A stretch of DNA of 64,000 bases. Origin: Gemmatimonadaceae bacterium. GTDB taxonomy: Bacteria > Gemmatimonadota > Gemmatimonadetes > Gemmatimonadales > Gemmatimonadaceae. Of the stretch, positions 52,313 through 60,551 are shown in pieces; positions within the stretch are counted from its first letter, which is position 1; the number at the start of each line of letters is the position of its first letter. A program made the translations under genes and the position numbers. The notes below the pieces were generated by a model, which had not been told where the DNA came from, did no database searches, and worked only from the letters and a program-made list of their open reading frames with translations. The stretch is from positions 647,897 to 711,896 of the forward strand of contig JABAQJ010000002.1 of NCBI GenBank assembly GCA_019186945.1, in the 5' to 3' direction.

Positions 52313-53920
52313 TCATTCGGGTATCGGCGCATCATGCAGCACGCGCCTGACCGTGGCGAGGAGGGCCTCCGCGGAGAACGGCTTCTGGAGGAACGGGATC
52401 CTGGCGTCGAGCCCAGGCGTCGCGACGGCGTTGTCGGGGAAGCCGGACATCATCAGCACGCGCAATCGCGGGTGGACGCCCCGCATGGCGTGCGCCAGAT
52501 CTCGACCGTTCATCCCCGGCATGACGACGTCGCTTACGAGGAGGTCTGGCGGCTCGCCGAGCTCGGTCGCCAGCCGCAACGCCTCCCGTGCGTCCGCCGA
52601 TGTCAGGACGCGGTAACCGCCTCGCTGCAGGGATCGTGCGGTCATGCGACGGACCGGCTCGTCGTCGTCGACGACGAGAATCGTGGTCGGGGAGTCGCCG
52701 GCCGGCACTGGCGCTTTTCGAACAGGCGCTCGAATGGTCGCGGATTGACCGGCGACCGGCAGGTAGATGGCGAACGCGCTCCCTGCCCCCGGCACGCTGT
52801 CCACCCAGACGAATCCGCCGCTCTGTTTGACGATGCCATACACCATGGCTAGTCCCAGGCCGGTACCGCGGCCGCGTTCCTTTGTGGTGAAAAATGGCTC
52901 GAAGACCCTGGCTCTCGTAGCGGCATCCATTCCGGCCCCGCTATCGAGCACGCGGAGGCGCGCGTAACGACCCACTGCCATCGGAGCCAAGCGTGCCGCG
53001 CGCTCCGTCGTCACGTCCACCTGGTCCGTCTCGATGCGCAGCCGACCGCCTTCAGGCATCGACTCCCGCGCGTTCATCGCCAGTTGCAACAACGCGATCC
53101 TGAGCTGGCGGGCATCCACGAGCGCGGGCTCGCACGCGGGATCGAGGTCAGTCTGCAGCTCGATATCGGGGCCGAGAGCTGTCCGCACGTCTGCCACGTT
53201 CGCCTGGACGAACGAAACAAGGGAGACCGCCTCGGGCCTGAGCTGCTGCCGGCGACTGAACGCAAGCAACTGCTGCGTCAGCGCGGCCGCCCGTTTCGCC
53301 GCTCCCACGATCTCTTCCAGTCCGCCGCGTGCCTCGTCGTCCAGGTTCTCGTCCATCAGCAACAGCTCGGCGTTCCCGCTCACCACCGTGAGGAGGTTGT
53401 TGTAGTCGTGAGCGACGCCGCCGGCGAGACGAGCGATGGCTTCGATATGCTGTGCCTGATGCAGCTGACGGAGCGACTCCTCCTGCGCAGCGACGCTTCG
53501 TGCCGTGAGCACGAGCCCGCCCACATCGGCGTGCGACAGCAGACCACGGATGGTTGCGTCATGCAGCCGCCAGTGGCCAGCGCGCGTCTGGGTACGAAAG
53601 GCGACATCCACCTGCTGCCCGAGCGCCCCAACGGCGGCGCTGTGGACGGCAGCCGCAACGAGTGCCCGATCGTCCTCATGGACGAGTTCCGCAAGGGATT
53701 TACCGGCCAACGCTCCCGGCGGATAACCGAACACGTGGCGCGACGCCGGATTGGCGATGCGGATTCCCGCGTCGCGATCGAGGATGACCACCGCATCGGC
53801 GCCATAGTCGTACAGGGCACGGAACAGGCGATCGTCGCGTCGATCAACGCGCGCTGCGCCAGCGCCGTGACGTGTCTCGTTCGCGCGCGCGTCAGGATTC
53901 ACAGGCTTGGGCCTCCACAC
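52313..53920 (-). CDS. PAS hybrid histidine kinase with receiver
   Basis: 535 residues, GTG start. No membrane segment. PAS domain near 30-150 (LFRALYDYGADAVVILDRDA, NPASRHVFGYPPGALAGKSL). Dimerisation domain with the phospho-acceptor in AGGVAHDYNNLLTVV near 177; ATPase domain with MNARESMPEGG, DSGAGMD and GTGLGLAMVYG; C-terminal receiver with VVDDDEP, phospho-aspartate in LLVSDVVMPGMNG and switch lysine FLQKPFS. Cytoplasmic hybrid kinase; partner unknown. Similar in layout to the kinase at 43626 but with a PAS instead of V4R sensor. Confidence 0.88.
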   Translation of the reverse strand: MWRPKPVNPDARANETRHGAGAARVDRRDDRLFRALYDYGADAVVILDRDAGIRIANPASRHVFGYPPGALAGKSLAELVHEDDRALVAAAVHSAAVGALGQQVDVAFRTQTRAGHWRLHDATIRGLLSHADVGGLVLTARSVAAQEESLRQLHQAQHIEAIARLAGGVAHDYNNLLTVVSGNAELLLMDENLDDEARGGLEEIVGAAKRAAALTQQLLAFSRRQQLRPEAVSLVSFVQANVADVRTALGPDIELQTDLDPACEPALVDARQLRIALLQLAMNARESMPEGGRLRIETDQVDVTTERAARLAPMAVGRYARLRVLDSGAGMDAATRARVFEPFFTTKERGRGTGLGLAMVYGIVKQSGGFVWVDSVPGAGSAFAIYLPVAGQSATIRAPVRKAPVPAGDSPTTILVVDDDEPVRRMTARSLQRGGYRVLTSADAREALRLATELGEPPDLLVSDVVMPGMNGRDLAHAMRGVHPRLRVLMMSGFPDNAVATPGLDARIPFLQKPFSAEALLATVRRVLHDAPIPE

Positions 53921-54004
53921 CGGTATTGCCGAGCTGTAAGCTGTCGCTCGGGCGGCGCGCGCGGCGTGACGGCCCTCACGAACGAAACACGGGGATTCCT
54001 TGAC

Positions 54005-54403
54005 ATGTCGACCGGCGAGGATCGCGACGTCCGATTGGACAAATGGTTGTGGGCAGCACGCTTTTTCAAGACACGTTCGCTGGCAGCGGAAGCGATCGAT
54101 GGCGGCAAGGTCGACGTGAACGATGAGCGTGCGAAGCGTTCACGTGCGATTCGTGCCGGCGATCGGATTCGCATCCGGCAACCGCCGTTCGTCCGGGAGA
54201 TCCAGGTGCGTGCCTTATCCGACCAGCGCGGCCCTGCTGCGGTGGCGACCGCCCTCTACGTCGAGACGCCGGACAGTCAGCGGGCGCGGGAGGCGCTGGC
54301 GCTTCAGCTCAAGGCGCTTGGGTCGCCGGCGTTTCGCGATCGCGGGAAACCGGGGAAGAAGGATCGACGGAACATCAACCGACTGCGTGGCCGCGACGAC
54401 TAA
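54005..54403 (+). CDS. hslR: S4-domain RNA-binding protein, Hsp15 family
   Basis: 132 residues from ATG 54005. S4 fold VRLDKWLWAARFFKTRSLAA, then AIDGGKVDVNDERAKRSRAI and GDRIRIRQ. The C-terminal helix is basic (AFRDRGKPGKKDRRNINRLR). Closely follows the pattern of Hsp15, which binds free 50S subunits carrying stuck peptidyl-tRNA. Length matches E. coli HslR (133). The third ribosome-rescue-like gene in the window, with arfB and the baeRF-like gene. Divergent from the PAS kinase. Confidence 0.9.
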   Translation: MSTGEDRDVRLDKWLWAARFFKTRSLAAEAIDGGKVDVNDERAKRSRAIRAGDRIRIRQPPFVREIQVRALSDQRGPAAVATALYVETPDSQRAREALALQLKALGSPAFRDRGKPGKKDRRNINRLRGRDD

Positions 54404-54431
54404 GACGCCAGTTCGGAGCCGGCCCGCCAGC

Positions 54432-55643
54432 TCACACCACGAACCGCGGCAGAGTCGCTCCAAGGTGCATCAGGACGTCGTAGACCGAAACTCCGACCCC
54501 TCCCGCAAGCGCGTTCGGGTGGATCGCGGGATCGTCGGGGCCTAACGCGGTCACGACGTCGCCAACGGTCACACTAGTGGTGTCTCCGAGATTCACTATC
54601 GAATGACTGGCGCTTACCGCGCCTATCACCGGGTACGTCCGTCCGCCAATCAGCACGCGGCCGCCCTGCACGGCGCGCCGGGGGTACCCGTCGGCGTGCC
54701 CAACGGGAATCGTCGCTATCCAGGTGGCGGAATCGGCTGTGAAGCGCCGCCCGTAGCTGACAGTGTCTCCGGCACGGAGCCGTTCCACCCGCACCACGCG
54801 TGCCTTGAGCCGGAAGGCAACGGTCAGTTGTGCGATGGAACGCTCGCTCCCGTCATCGGTGGGATACGCGCCGAACAACGCGATGCCGGGGCGGACCGCG
54901 TCGAGGAGTACCGCCCGATTGTTGAACACGGCATGCGATGACGCGGCATGAAGCGGTCCCGTTGGGATGCCGTCGGCACGCGCCGCGGCCGCCAGCTCAG
55001 ACAACCGGTGCGCCTGCTCCAGATCGAATGCCGGATCCTCGGTCAACTCGGTAAACGTGCCGGCGACGCTCAACCGCGGTATCCGCGCCAACTCGCGCAG
55101 CACGGGAAGGGCAGTGCGATACGGAAGTCCCATGCGACTCATTCCGGTATCGATGTAATACTGGACGCGCGCCTCCCCTCCGGCTCTCCTCATGGCCGTG
55201 ACCAGTCTGGCGCCGACATCCGGCACGCAGGCGGAGAGCGTGATGCGACTCCGCAGCAGCGCCTCGCCTTCGGCGTCGTCGAAGATCGCCAGCAGCAGGA
55301 TGGGCTTCCGGATCCCGGCCTCACGGAGTGCCAGCGCCTCGGCCACCTTGACGACTCCGAAGCCGCTCACGCCCGGCAGACTATCGAGCGTGCGCGCGAC
55401 TTCCGCCAGCCCCAACCCGTAGCCGTTGTTCTTCACCACGGCGACGATCGGCCGGCCGCCGGCAAGCGTAGAGAGCACCGAGACGTTCGTGCGTAGCGCC
55501 GCCGGATCGACCTCGATCCACGGCTCGAACCGATCGGGAGGAACGTCGGTCGGCGGCGCCGCGTCACCCTCCCGAGCCAACCGCGGTCCCGCCAGCGACG
55601 CTGCCGTCAACCCGACAACGAACTGGCGACGCGAAACGGACAC
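54432..55643 (-). CDS. Tat-exported alanine-racemase-like PLP enzyme
   Basis: 403 residues from GTG 55643, one base after the stop of the upstream gene. The N-terminus has a twin-arginine signal, SRRQFVVGLTAASLAG. The PLP lysine is K71 in VAVVKNNGYGLG, and the second base tyrosine is in GDTVSYGRRF. PVGHADGYPRRAVQGG follows. Differences from standard Alr: the YGHG histidine is replaced by leucine, and the CMDQ-type substrate loop reads VSASHSIVNLGD. So racemase activity on alanine or another amino acid in the periplasm is possible (periplasmic broad-spectrum racemases exist), but the substrate cannot be fixed. All cell-wall Alr enzymes are cytoplasmic, so this one is unlikely to be the sole source of D-alanine. 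Confidence 0.84.
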   Translation of the reverse strand: MSVSRRQFVVGLTAASLAGPRLAREGDAAPPTDVPPDRFEPWIEVDPAALRTNVSVLSTLAGGRPIVAVVKNNGYGLGLAEVARTLDSLPGVSGFGVVKVAEALALREAGIRKPILLLAIFDDAEGEALLRSRITLSACVPDVGARLVTAMRRAGGEARVQYYIDTGMSRMGLPYRTALPVLRELARIPRLSVAGTFTELTEDPAFDLEQAHRLSELAAAARADGIPTGPLHAASSHAVFNNRAVLLDAVRPGIALFGAYPTDDGSERSIAQLTVAFRLKARVVRVERLRAGDTVSYGRRFTADSATWIATIPVGHADGYPRRAVQGGRVLIGGRTYPVIGAVSASHSIVNLGDTTSVTVGDVVTALGPDDPAIHPNALAGGVGVSVYDVLMHLGATLPRFVV

Positions 55644-55644
55644 C

Positions 55645-56292
55645 TCAGGTGCCGAAGCAGTAGAACAGTCCGTTCCCGCCCGACGACTGCAGATTCTGCT
55701 GGCTGCAGCCACGGGATGGATGCGCCGAGTTCCACGACGTGGGATTGGCTCCGCCACCCTGGCGGTCATGATGACCGACGATCGCGCTGCCGGCATCGGA
55801 ACTCGTCCAGTTCCGGCACGTCGTATCGGTTGTGTCTGACGAGACGGTTCCGTCGAGCTTAGACCCGGTGAGAATGTCGTGCATGTTCGGCGTATCCCCT
55901 CGACCGTTGACCGCTGCGCCTTTCTCCGTAAGGCTGGTTTCCTTGCCCAGCTTGTTGTTGTCGCTGTGAAGGTCCGCCACGTTCCTCGCAACCATCACGC
56001 CTCTGGCGTTGTACCACGGACCCGGACCAATGCGATCGCGTGCGTTGACGGCTGCGTGACCGTTGCCAGCGGTCGCACTCAGATAAGCATGCCACGAGGC
56101 GCCGGTTACACCGGCCGCCTCGGCCAGCGCTTGGCAATGTCGGTCCGCGCCCTCGAGACCACCCAGGTCAGCCCCTTTGCCCGAGCCCGCGCTCGTGATG
56201 AAGAAGCTCATGTGTGGCGCTTGTGCTCCCGCGGATGCAGAAACGCAGGAGAGCACGGCGACCACGGACGCAACAGGAAGGGCCATGCGCAT
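55645..56292 (-). CDS. Secreted C-type-lectin-like (DUF1554-type) protein
   Basis: 215 residues from ATG 56292 with GGAGG six bases upstream. Signal peptide (LPVASVVAVLSCVSASAGAQ). Mature part: MSFFITSAGSGKGADLGGLE, GADRHCQALAEAAG, WHAYLSATAGNGHAAVNARD, IGPGPWYNARGVMVARNVAD, then TTCRNWTSSDAGSAIVGHHD and a C-terminal RGCSQQ/FYCFGT pair. Four cysteines fit two disulfides. This is the endostatin/C-type-lectin-like fold found in DUF1554-type bacterial proteins; a binding rather than catalytic role is likely. It ends one base before the racemase-like gene, so the two form one operon. Confidence 0.66.
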   Translation of the reverse strand: MRMALPVASVVAVLSCVSASAGAQAPHMSFFITSAGSGKGADLGGLEGADRHCQALAEAAGVTGASWHAYLSATAGNGHAAVNARDRIGPGPWYNARGVMVARNVADLHSDNNKLGKETSLTEKGAAVNGRGDTPNMHDILTGSKLDGTVSSDTTDTTCRNWTSSDAGSAIVGHHDRQGGGANPTSWNSAHPSRGCSQQNLQSSGGNGLFYCFGT

Positions 56293-56545
56293 GACGAACC
56301 TCCGGAGTGCGGGGGGGAACCGGAACGGCCGATAACGCCTTCCGGGAGCGCATAGAATAGGGCTGCCTGCGCTTCGCTGTCCATGCCGGACGTATCGTGA
56401 CGGCAGTCTCGGACGCGTCGATTGGAGGACACGAGAGCACATCGTTGGAGTGGCTTCGACCGTGCCCAAGAACCACGAGCCACGGTCCCAGAATCCCACT
56501 ACGTGCATGGGCCTGGAGCCGACCGGTTCGGCGTTAGCAGCGCAA

Positions 56546-57325
56546 TCACCGTTCCGGCCGGACGATGAGACGCTGGCCGGCGGCAATGCGATCACTGGCA
56601 AGTCCATTCCATTGACGGAGTGAGTCGACGCTCGTGCCGTACCGTGCTGCGATCGTCGTCAACGCTTCACCCGGCCGGACAAGGTGCGTCACCGCGCGAC
56701 GTGAGGCCTCGCTTGCGGCTTCCTCGGCCCGGCGTTCGGCGACTGCGGCGGCCTCGCGTTCCGCCTGCCGCCGAGAGACGACCGCCAGGACGGCGTCCAG
56801 TCGGCTGCGATCGAGCGCCGCCACCGCATACGTTACGGTACCTCCAGCGACTGAGATCGTCACGCCGTTCATCGTGTTCAGGACCGCGCGCGTTCGAGCG
56901 ATTGCCAGTGGGCGTTCGTAGGGCGCAATCAGGACATCGAGTTCCTGGGGTTCGGGCTCGCGCGGCAAGAGTTCGGCCGGCGGTATGCCGACGTAGAGCA
57001 GGCGTCGGTCGGTCGCTGCCAGCACGCCGTGCGTGACGCGGAAGTAGTCGAACCAGCGTCGCCGCTGCACGGCGACCCGCCGCTCGACAACCTCGCCGCG
57101 CTGGAGCATGTCCTCGATCTCGCGATTGGCGATTCGTGCGGATCCCTCGGCGTCACCTCGATGGAGGAACAGGAGGACGGCGATCGCAACGACTGCGGCC
57201 ACGACTGTGGCCACGCCCAAGGCGGTCCGGAGAGCGCTGCGTGTCCTGCGGGAACGGCCGAGCCGGCGTTCCGGGGATCGACGCGGCTGGCCGCCAGGTT
57301 GAACGCGGGCGTGCGCCGCGCGCAA
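56546..57325 (-). CDS. Membrane-anchored PH-like/LysM protein
   Basis: 259 residues from a TTG at 57325; an in-frame start further in cannot be excluded. Basic N-terminus (RRSPERRLGRSRRTRS), one membrane helix (LGVATVVAAVVAIAVLLFLH), then a PH-like stretch with YFRVTHGVLAATDRRLLYVG, a coiled coil rich in Ala/Glu/Arg (RRQAEREAAAVAERRAEEAA), and a C-terminal LysM domain (HLVRPGEALTTIAARYGTSV, WNGLASDRIAAGQRLIV). The LysM would bind peptidoglycan in the periplasm and the helix anchors it in the inner membrane. Six bases after the upstream stop. Confidence 0.74.
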   Translation of the reverse strand: MRAAHARVQPGGQPRRSPERRLGRSRRTRSALRTALGVATVVAAVVAIAVLLFLHRGDAEGSARIANREIEDMLQRGEVVERRVAVQRRRWFDYFRVTHGVLAATDRRLLYVGIPPAELLPREPEPQELDVLIAPYERPLAIARTRAVLNTMNGVTISVAGGTVTYAVAALDRSRLDAVLAVVSRRQAEREAAAVAERRAEEAASEASRRAVTHLVRPGEALTTIAARYGTSVDSLRQWNGLASDRIAAGQRLIVRPER

Positions 57326-57331
57326 CTCCCC

Positions 57332-57844
57332 TTATGCCGACGGCCGGCGGCGCGGCTGGCCGGCCTGCTCGCGCAATCGCGCGTCGCGCTCTGCCTTAAG
57401 GATCGAGTCGACCCTGGTTCGCTGACTCGGTTCGAGCCACGTCCACGCTTCGCCTCGCGCCACGTCATTGTTTGCCCGAATCGAATCGGCGAAAGGTGCC
57501 GAGAGCTTCTGGAAACGATCGAGCTTCTCGCGCTCCTTTTCGTTGGCCCTGGGGCTTGGCTCGACCTCGAGGCCCACGACGCCTCTGAGGGAGTCGAGTG
57601 ACTTCACGTACGGAGCATTTTGAGCGCGGAGGCGCCGTCGCAGCGCCATCAGAGTGTCGCGCTGAGCGTCCGTGAGCTCGAGATCCTTGCTGTGCTCGAT
57701 GAAGAAGGATATCGGCTCGCTGGCAGTGACTTCGAGCGTGGCCGCACCACGTCTTACGATGCGCACTGGCAGCGTCTGGGCGGACGCTTCGACGGCGAGT
57801 GGCAGCGCGACGATGGCGAGAACAACGAACTGGCAGTGCTTCAT
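57332..57844 (-). CDS. Spy/CpxP-like periplasmic protein
   Basis: 170 residues from ATG 57844. Signal peptide (FVVLAIVALPLAVEASAQ). Contains the LTxxQ-type helix: SKDLELTDAQRDTLMALRRR, and a second helix pair (EKLDRFQKLSAPFADSIRAN, WLEPSQRTRVDSILKAERDA). This is the cradle-like layout of Spy/CpxP proteins, which act as periplasmic chaperones or stress sensors. Basic C-terminus. Begins the run of envelope genes at 54-58 kb; no regulator is adjacent. Confidence 0.7.
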   Translation of the reverse strand: MKHCQFVVLAIVALPLAVEASAQTLPVRIVRRGAATLEVTASEPISFFIEHSKDLELTDAQRDTLMALRRRLRAQNAPYVKSLDSLRGVVGLEVEPSPRANEKEREKLDRFQKLSAPFADSIRANNDVARGEAWTWLEPSQRTRVDSILKAERDARLREQAGQPRRRPSA

Positions 57845-57948
57845 GCTACTGTGTCTCGTGCTTGTGGTCGCGACGGGGCCGATGGACCCCCGGGTGCTGG
57901 GTACACTTGCACCCGCGCGCCGCGTCCTCCCGGCGCTCACAATCGCGT

Positions 57949-58116
57949 CTAGTGCGATTCTGCCTTCGCTGCCGGAGCGGTCACGTCGTTGGGTGAACGA
58001 AACGTGTACTTCTTGAATACACCTGCCCCGACGTAGAGCCCTATCGCGAGCAGCGTAATGAATGCCGCGACACCCCAGCCTTGGGAGAAGTTGCCCTCGA
58101 TCCGACGGTTCGCCAT
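57949..58116 (-). CDS. 55-residue membrane protein
   Basis: I found this by direct reading; it is only 55 codons. ATG 58116 with GAGGA about six bases upstream, stop TAG at 57951-57949. The protein starts MANRRIEGNFSQGWGVAAF, has one strong membrane helix (AAFITLLAIGLYVGAGVF), then a basic KKYTFRS and a short hydrophilic tail. Good ribosome-binding site, sensible topology (cytoplasmic N-terminus, or positive-inside by the KK), and position between genes of the same strand support a real gene. No family recognised; size resembles small subunits of respiratory or transport complexes. Confidence 0.66.
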   Translation of the reverse strand: MANRRIEGNFSQGWGVAAFITLLAIGLYVGAGVFKKYTFRSPNDVTAPAAKAESH

Positions 58117-58170
58117 GCGCTGTCCTCGTTGGTCCGTTGAGCGCCCCAGTGGCGGGGGCGGGGAGAAAAG

Positions 58171-58749
58171 TTAATGCGCGGCGGGAAGGTCGGCACCCCT
58201 TTCCCCATCGACTCGACCCCTGGCAGCCTGCTCCAGCACCGACAGCACCTCATCGAGCGTCGTCGCTCCTCGATCGCGCGCATACCACTGGCGCGTGGTC
58301 CGGTATCGTACATCGCGGGGGAGGCCCAGGCCCTCCGAGAGGACCCAGGACTGCAGCGGGGCCGGCCGCGGGCCCCAGCGTCCCCGCTCGACGAAGCGTT
58401 CGTCCAGAACCATGACGATCGGGATCGATCGCGTGCCATTGGTCAGGTGCGCGTTCATGACATCCGGATTCAGGTCGCGGCTCAGAATGCGCAGGTCGAG
58501 CGACGGTATCTGCTCGACGAGACGGGCGATGAGCGGGATCGTGTTGACTGCGTCGCCACACCAATCCTCGCTCAGCACCAACAGGTGCCACTGGCCCGGA
58601 ACCGCCTTGGCACGCTCGACAAGTCCCACCGGCACCGTCGGCGTTCGATACAGGCCGTTCCAGAGTTCTGCGTTCCTTTGCGCTAGAGCGACATACGACG
58701 CGAAGTCGGCAGCCGCCAGGTAACGCTCCGGCGCGAACGAGAACGCCAT
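58171..58749 (-). CDS. Thioredoxin-fold protein with single-cysteine WCGD motif
   Basis: 192 residues. Thioredoxin-like core: WHLLVLSEDWCGDAVNTIPL, IARLVEQIPSLDLRILSRDL, NAHLTNGTRSIPIVMVLD and RWGPRPAP. The site reads WCGDA with only one cysteine, which is normal for the Thioredoxin_9 family and argues against classical disulfide reduction. No signal peptide. The real role of this family is not known; it may act as a thiol sensor. It follows the M28 peptidase gene with almost no gap (stop and start touch). Confidence 0.8.
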   Translation of the reverse strand: MAFSFAPERYLAAADFASYVALAQRNAELWNGLYRTPTVPVGLVERAKAVPGQWHLLVLSEDWCGDAVNTIPLIARLVEQIPSLDLRILSRDLNPDVMNAHLTNGTRSIPIVMVLDERFVERGRWGPRPAPLQSWVLSEGLGLPRDVRYRTTRQWYARDRGATTLDEVLSVLEQAARGRVDGERGADLPAAH

Positions 58750-58750
58750 G

Positions 58751-60550
58751 CTAGCGGCCAGAGAGTCGGTTCACGCGCTCCCGTGCCGCCAACTCGACTC
58801 GAGCACTGGCGGCATCGATCTCGCCTTTCGTCAGCTCGGACGACCCGCCAATCTCGATGTCCGCCGCCATGCGAATGCCGTCGCGGTAGTACGAACCCCA
58901 CGCGGAGACGATGGCCGCCTCGTCAGCCGGCTTCGCTCCGCCGGCGATCGCCTGCAGCGACAGAGCCGTTTCCGTCTCCAGTCGCTGCAGCGCGGTCTGT
59001 TCCACATCACGCACGATCGCGCGAGCGACCGCACCGTCGGCAGATGCGAGCGTCAGCACGGATACCAGGGCGCACGTCCCCACATTCGCCAGTGTGGTCG
59101 CCGACACCTTGTCGATCCGGTCCTGGTCGGTGTGGTAGAAGGTATCCGTGAAGTGCCACAAGAGCAGGCCTGGTTTCTGCGCGCGCAGGAATGGCACGTG
59201 ATCGCTTCCACCCTCGTAGGGGTTCGCATTCACCGTCCAGTTCGCGTAACGGCCTTGCTCTCTGCACCGATTGATGACGAAATCGTTGTAGTAGTGCGGG
59301 CGAACGTCCTTGAGCGCGAGCGGCGATCCTCCCCATTCCGTGTGTTTGTCTTCTCCGCGCGTCCAGACGGCGGACGGATCGGGCATCTTCTCGATGAGGA
59401 ACGTTCCTCCGGTCACTGCGGTGTTTTCTCCTACCATGTCGAGGCTCATCCCCCAACGCACATCGCGCATGCGTTCGGGGTTCTGCTCCAGATAGCGTTG
59501 CGGCGCCTGAATCTCGTTCCCCCAAATCATGGTGACCGTGCGACCCGGATCCACGCGACCGTCGCGAACGAGCGACGCCAGCACGCGCGCCATCTCTGCC
59601 TGAGCTCCGACGCCAGAGGCATTGTCGTTGGCGCCTGGCTCCTGCACGTGCGCGCTGAGCACGAAACGCTCGGCCGGTCTCGTGCTCCCACGGACCTCCG
59701 CGATTACCGTGCGTTCCACCGACTCCCAGCTGCGGGCGGCAGTCATTACCCGCACACGGACCGGGCCCCGCGCCAGAGCGGCACGCAACCGGTCACGGGC
59801 TTCGCGCGAGAGCAGGATGCCAAAGCTCCGGCGCGACGTGTCGTACGGGATCCCCGTGAACTGAATGGAGGTCCGATGCGTCTCTGGCTGCGTGTAGGCC
59901 GGCAGATTGTAGGACAGGATGCCTAACGCGTCGCGGCGTTGCACGGCGATCTGGAACAGGCGGGCCGCCGGCACATCGGCGAGTACGATCTTCCCGGTCA
60001 GATCCGAAGGAGTGCGCAGCGTGTCCGCAAGTGACTCCCACAAGACTACCTCCGCCTCCACTCCCGAAGGCGGAGTACTGAACGACTGCATCGCGAGCAT
60101 GTTGCGATTCGTCGCGAACGTGAGCAGTGGCACGGCATCGCCAACGATCGTCAGGCGTGCGCTGTCAGGCTCCCACGTGGGAGCCCGGAGTGGATAACGT
60201 TCGACGCGGTACGTCAGGCGCGACGCCGCCGCCGACCCTTCCTCCACGTAGCCGCTCGCTCGAAGCGCCTGCACGACGCGGTCGATGCTCTCATCGAAGC
60301 CACGATTCCCCGGAAGGCGCCAGCGGCTTTCGACGAAGGCCACGATTGCCCGTGCCGAGTCGCCGTCGATGCGCGGCCGGATCGCCTCGAAGAGACGCTG
60401 GGCGAGGGGAATCGTCGACCTTGCGTCGCCCGGGATCTGCGCCGCGATAGCGACGGATGGCATCGAGACCAGCAGCAGGATCTTCGAGTTACGCACCAGC
60501 ACCCGCGACGCGGCCCGTCGGGCGCTATTCAGACATCGGCACAGTGACAC
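58751..60550 (-). CDS. M28-family zinc aminopeptidase, secreted
   Basis: 599 residues, GTG start at 60550, one base after the stop of the upstream gene. Signal peptide (KILLLVSMPSVAIAAQ). Residues 30-290 include a PA-like insert; the catalytic M28 domain has the metal ligands in LSAHVQEPGANDNASG (His, Asp), TMIWGNEIQAP (Glu region), MSLDMVGEN (Asp) and FYHTDQDRIDKV (His). The first motif reads SAHVQEPGAND rather than the usual HYDSxxxxGAxD, a mild variation. Likely a periplasmic or secreted aminopeptidase; substrate unknown. Confidence 0.84.
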   Translation of the reverse strand: MSLCRCLNSARRAASRVLVRNSKILLLVSMPSVAIAAQIPGDARSTIPLAQRLFEAIRPRIDGDSARAIVAFVESRWRLPGNRGFDESIDRVVQALRASGYVEEGSAAASRLTYRVERYPLRAPTWEPDSARLTIVGDAVPLLTFATNRNMLAMQSFSTPPSGVEAEVVLWESLADTLRTPSDLTGKIVLADVPAARLFQIAVQRRDALGILSYNLPAYTQPETHRTSIQFTGIPYDTSRRSFGILLSREARDRLRAALARGPVRVRVMTAARSWESVERTVIAEVRGSTRPAERFVLSAHVQEPGANDNASGVGAQAEMARVLASLVRDGRVDPGRTVTMIWGNEIQAPQRYLEQNPERMRDVRWGMSLDMVGENTAVTGGTFLIEKMPDPSAVWTRGEDKHTEWGGSPLALKDVRPHYYNDFVINRCREQGRYANWTVNANPYEGGSDHVPFLRAQKPGLLLWHFTDTFYHTDQDRIDKVSATTLANVGTCALVSVLTLASADGAVARAIVRDVEQTALQRLETETALSLQAIAGGAKPADEAAIVSAWGSYYRDGIRMAADIEIGGSSELTKGEIDAASARVELAARERVNRLSGR

Positions 60551-60551
60551 G

